Shown: positions 62,732 to 64,000 of the stretch, piece after piece
Position numbering within the stretch: position 1 is the stretch's first letter
Layout of the letters: every line of letters starts with the position of its first letter
Source: Sulfitobacter geojensis
GTDB taxonomy: Bacteria > Pseudomonadota > Alphaproteobacteria > Rhodobacterales > Rhodobacteraceae
Direction: 5' to 3'
Assembly (NCBI RefSeq): GCF_000622325.1
Contig: NZ_JASE01000005.1
Span: 3,286,001 to 3,350,000, forward strand
DNA: 64,000 bases
The notes under the pieces: generated by a model
Told to the model about the DNA's origin: nothing
The model's input: only the letters and a program-made list of their open reading frames with translations
Databases searched by the model: none
Program-made: the position numbers and the translations under genes

Positions 62732-64000
62732 ATGAACGATCTCTGGCGCGGCACTCTGGCCACGCGTCTGCGCATTTCAAGCGGTCTGGTGCTTTTCACC
62801 TATGCCCTGCTGCATTTTGTGAACATCGGGCTTGGTATGTTGTCGCCGGTCTGGATGGACGCCATGCAGGACGCGCGCCAGTTGGTCACACGCAGCATTT
62901 TGGGTTCCTTGCTGCTTTACGGTGCTTTTACGGTCCACATCACTTTTGCCCTCGTCAAACTCGCGCGGCGCGGCACCCTGCGTATGCCTTTTTGGGAAGC
63001 TGTCCAAATCGGACTGGGCATCACCATCCCCATTCTGCTGGTCGCTCATCTGGTCCACACCCGGACCGCCCACGAAATCCATAACGTCAATGACGAGATG
63101 GGCTATATCATGCTGCTGCTCTACAACACGGCAGACGGCTGGAAACAAAGTCTTTTGCTGCTGGTGGTCTGGCTGCACGGCTGTACGGGGCTGCATTTCT
63201 GGCTGCGGGGCAAAGCATGGTGGCGGCGATATCTTCCGGCACTCTCGGGCGCGGCGGTCCTTGTCCCCGCTTTTGCGCTGGCCGGTTTTCTGGTTGAAGG
63301 GCGACGGGTCAAGGCACAGTTCAGCGATCCCGACGCACGCGAGGCGATGATCGACCGCTTCAACTTTCCCGACCGTGAAACCTTTGAAGAACTGATTACG
63401 CTCACGGACCAAATGGGCTGGTTGTTCGGCGCGATCATGGCCCTTGTCGCGCTGGCCTATCTGGTGAAGTACATCCGCGCGCGCCAACAGTCCGTGACCA
63501 TCCGCTATCACAGCGGGGCGCAGATCAACGCCCCGCGCGGCTTGACCCTGCTGGAAATGTCGCGGCTGCGCGGGATCCCCCATGCCGCCCTGTGTGGCGG
63601 GCGCGGCCGCTGCACAACTTGCCGCGTGGTGATCGAAGAGGGGTTAGAGCTGCTGCACCCCCCTAGCGAGTCCGAAGCCCGTAGTCTGGCAGCGGTGGGT
63701 GCGGAACCGAACACACGGCTTGCCTGTCAGATCAAACCGATGGACCCGATGACGGTGATGCGCGTGTTTCAACCCGACGGGCGCAGCAAAAACCGCGGCC
63801 ACGCCAGTCAGGGCGAAGAAAAAGAACTCGCACTGCTGTTTCTGGACATGCGCGGCTTTACGGCGCGCACCACCGGGCAATTGCCCTACGACGTCGTGTT
63901 CCTGCTGAACCGCTTCTTTGACGCCATTGTCCCCTCGATCAATGCGCAGGGCGGTACAGTCGACAAATATCTGGGCGACGGTTTTCTGGCTGTCTTCGAA
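62732..64000 (+). CDS. Membrane class III cyclase with heme-type anchor and [2Fe-2S] ferredoxin domain (cut by window edge)
   Basis: The 423 visible residues comprise three parts. First, a hexahelical membrane anchor (about 15-265) with His in several helices: H28, H69, H106/H109 and H149/H155. This fits the succinate-dehydrogenase-like diheme anchor known from cyclase CyaC of Sinorhizobium. Second, a ferredoxin domain with C288-x5-C294-x2-C297-x34-C332. Third, the start of a class III cyclase domain (LALLFLDMRGFTARTTGQ, and GGTVDKYLGDGFLAVF). The redox state of quinone or ferredoxin probably controls cAMP production (inference from the domains). The SD sits in the preceding hairpin. Confidence 0.9.
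   Translation, partial: MNDLWRGTLATRLRISSGLVLFTYALLHFVNIGLGMLSPVWMDAMQDARQLVTRSILGSLLLYGAFTVHITFALVKLARRGTLRMPFWEAVQIGLGITIPILLVAHLVHTRTAHEIHNVNDEMGYIMLLLYNTADGWKQSLLLLVVWLHGCTGLHFWLRGKAWWRRYLPALSGAAVLVPAFALAGFLVEGRRVKAQFSDPDAREAMIDRFNFPDRETFEELITLTDQMGWLFGAIMALVALAYLVKYIRARQQSVTIRYHSGAQINAPRGLTLLEMSRLRGIPHAALCGGRGRCTTCRVVIEEGLELLHPPSESEARSLAAVGAEPNTRLACQIKPMDPMTVMRVFQPDGRSKNRGHASQGEEKELALLFLDMRGFTARTTGQLPYDVVFLLNRFFDAIVPSINAQGGTVDKYLGDGFLAVFE

Overview
The window is an ordinary stretch of chromosome from a GC-rich alphaproteobacterium. It almost certainly belongs to the Rhodobacteraceae (Roseobacter group). The evidence is the combination of a fused malic enzyme/phosphotransacetylase, a Hint-domain protein, PrpE, DmdC/DmdB-like acyl-CoA enzymes, YedK, UbiK, a ferredoxin-type adenylate cyclase and MerR regulators of the fatty-acid type. 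Codon use and gene style are uniform throughout. I see no integrase, transposase, prophage block, rRNA, CRISPR array or convincing tRNA. About 65 protein genes are supported. Both edges cut a gene: a sugar-binding protein on the left and a membrane cyclase on the right.

Layout. 1-5.4 kb: a sugar ABC transporter (binding protein, ATPase) behind a LacI-type palindrome, a fused 2-oxoacid dehydrogenase E1, and glutaryl-CoA dehydrogenase with a divergent LysR regulator. 6.4-10.2 kb: a cupredoxin-like protein without copper ligands, YedK, a sulfotransferase and a periplasmic 5'-nucleotidase. 10.3-12.5 kb: a tightly overlapped operon DUF952-DUF1330-pyrD-arsC. 12.5-14.7 kb: two PaaI thioesterases and a MATE exporter. 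14.9-23.8 kb: a beta-oxidation region with two MerR regulators, two acyl-CoA dehydrogenases, GST, thiolase, FadB-type multifunctional enzyme and two small conserved-looking proteins. 23.8-24.2 kb: a terminator, a candidate structured RNA and a 58-residue protein. 24.3-31.3 kb: sulfotransferase/EamA pair, acyl-CoA synthetase, GNAT, a membrane-anchored unknown with an SGNH hydrolase, and a SPOR protein. 31.4-35.1 kb: pyrimidine nucleoside salvage (cdd-deoA-deoB-upp). 35.3-46.3 kb: maeB, MipA, prpE with a class III cyclase, nadK, glyA, trmL, cupin and esterase. 46.3-50.8 kb: a 44-bp-period repeat, carB and a PilJ-like protein. 50.9-55.4 kb: FabH-like synthase, ArsH with a CII-like regulator, tdk, csaA, proC. 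55.5-64 kb: YbjN, ubiK, lgt-midA-pgeF, a 47-residue basic protein, Hint protein, Lrp/trxB and the redox-type cyclase.

Functionally the window is rich in acyl-CoA metabolism (acyl-CoA ligases, dehydrogenases, thiolase, FadB, GcdH, PrpE, thioesterases) and nucleotide salvage (cdd, deoA, deoB, upp, tdk, 5'-nucleotidase, pyrD, carB). The least explained parts are not protein systems. They are short DNA/RNA elements: the folded intergenic element at 23.88-24.0 kb, two families of dispersed intergenic repeats, several perfect palindromes in front of regulators and metabolic genes, and a hairpin that would hide the ribosome binding site of the cyclase at 62.7 kb. I found no clear undescribed multi-gene system.
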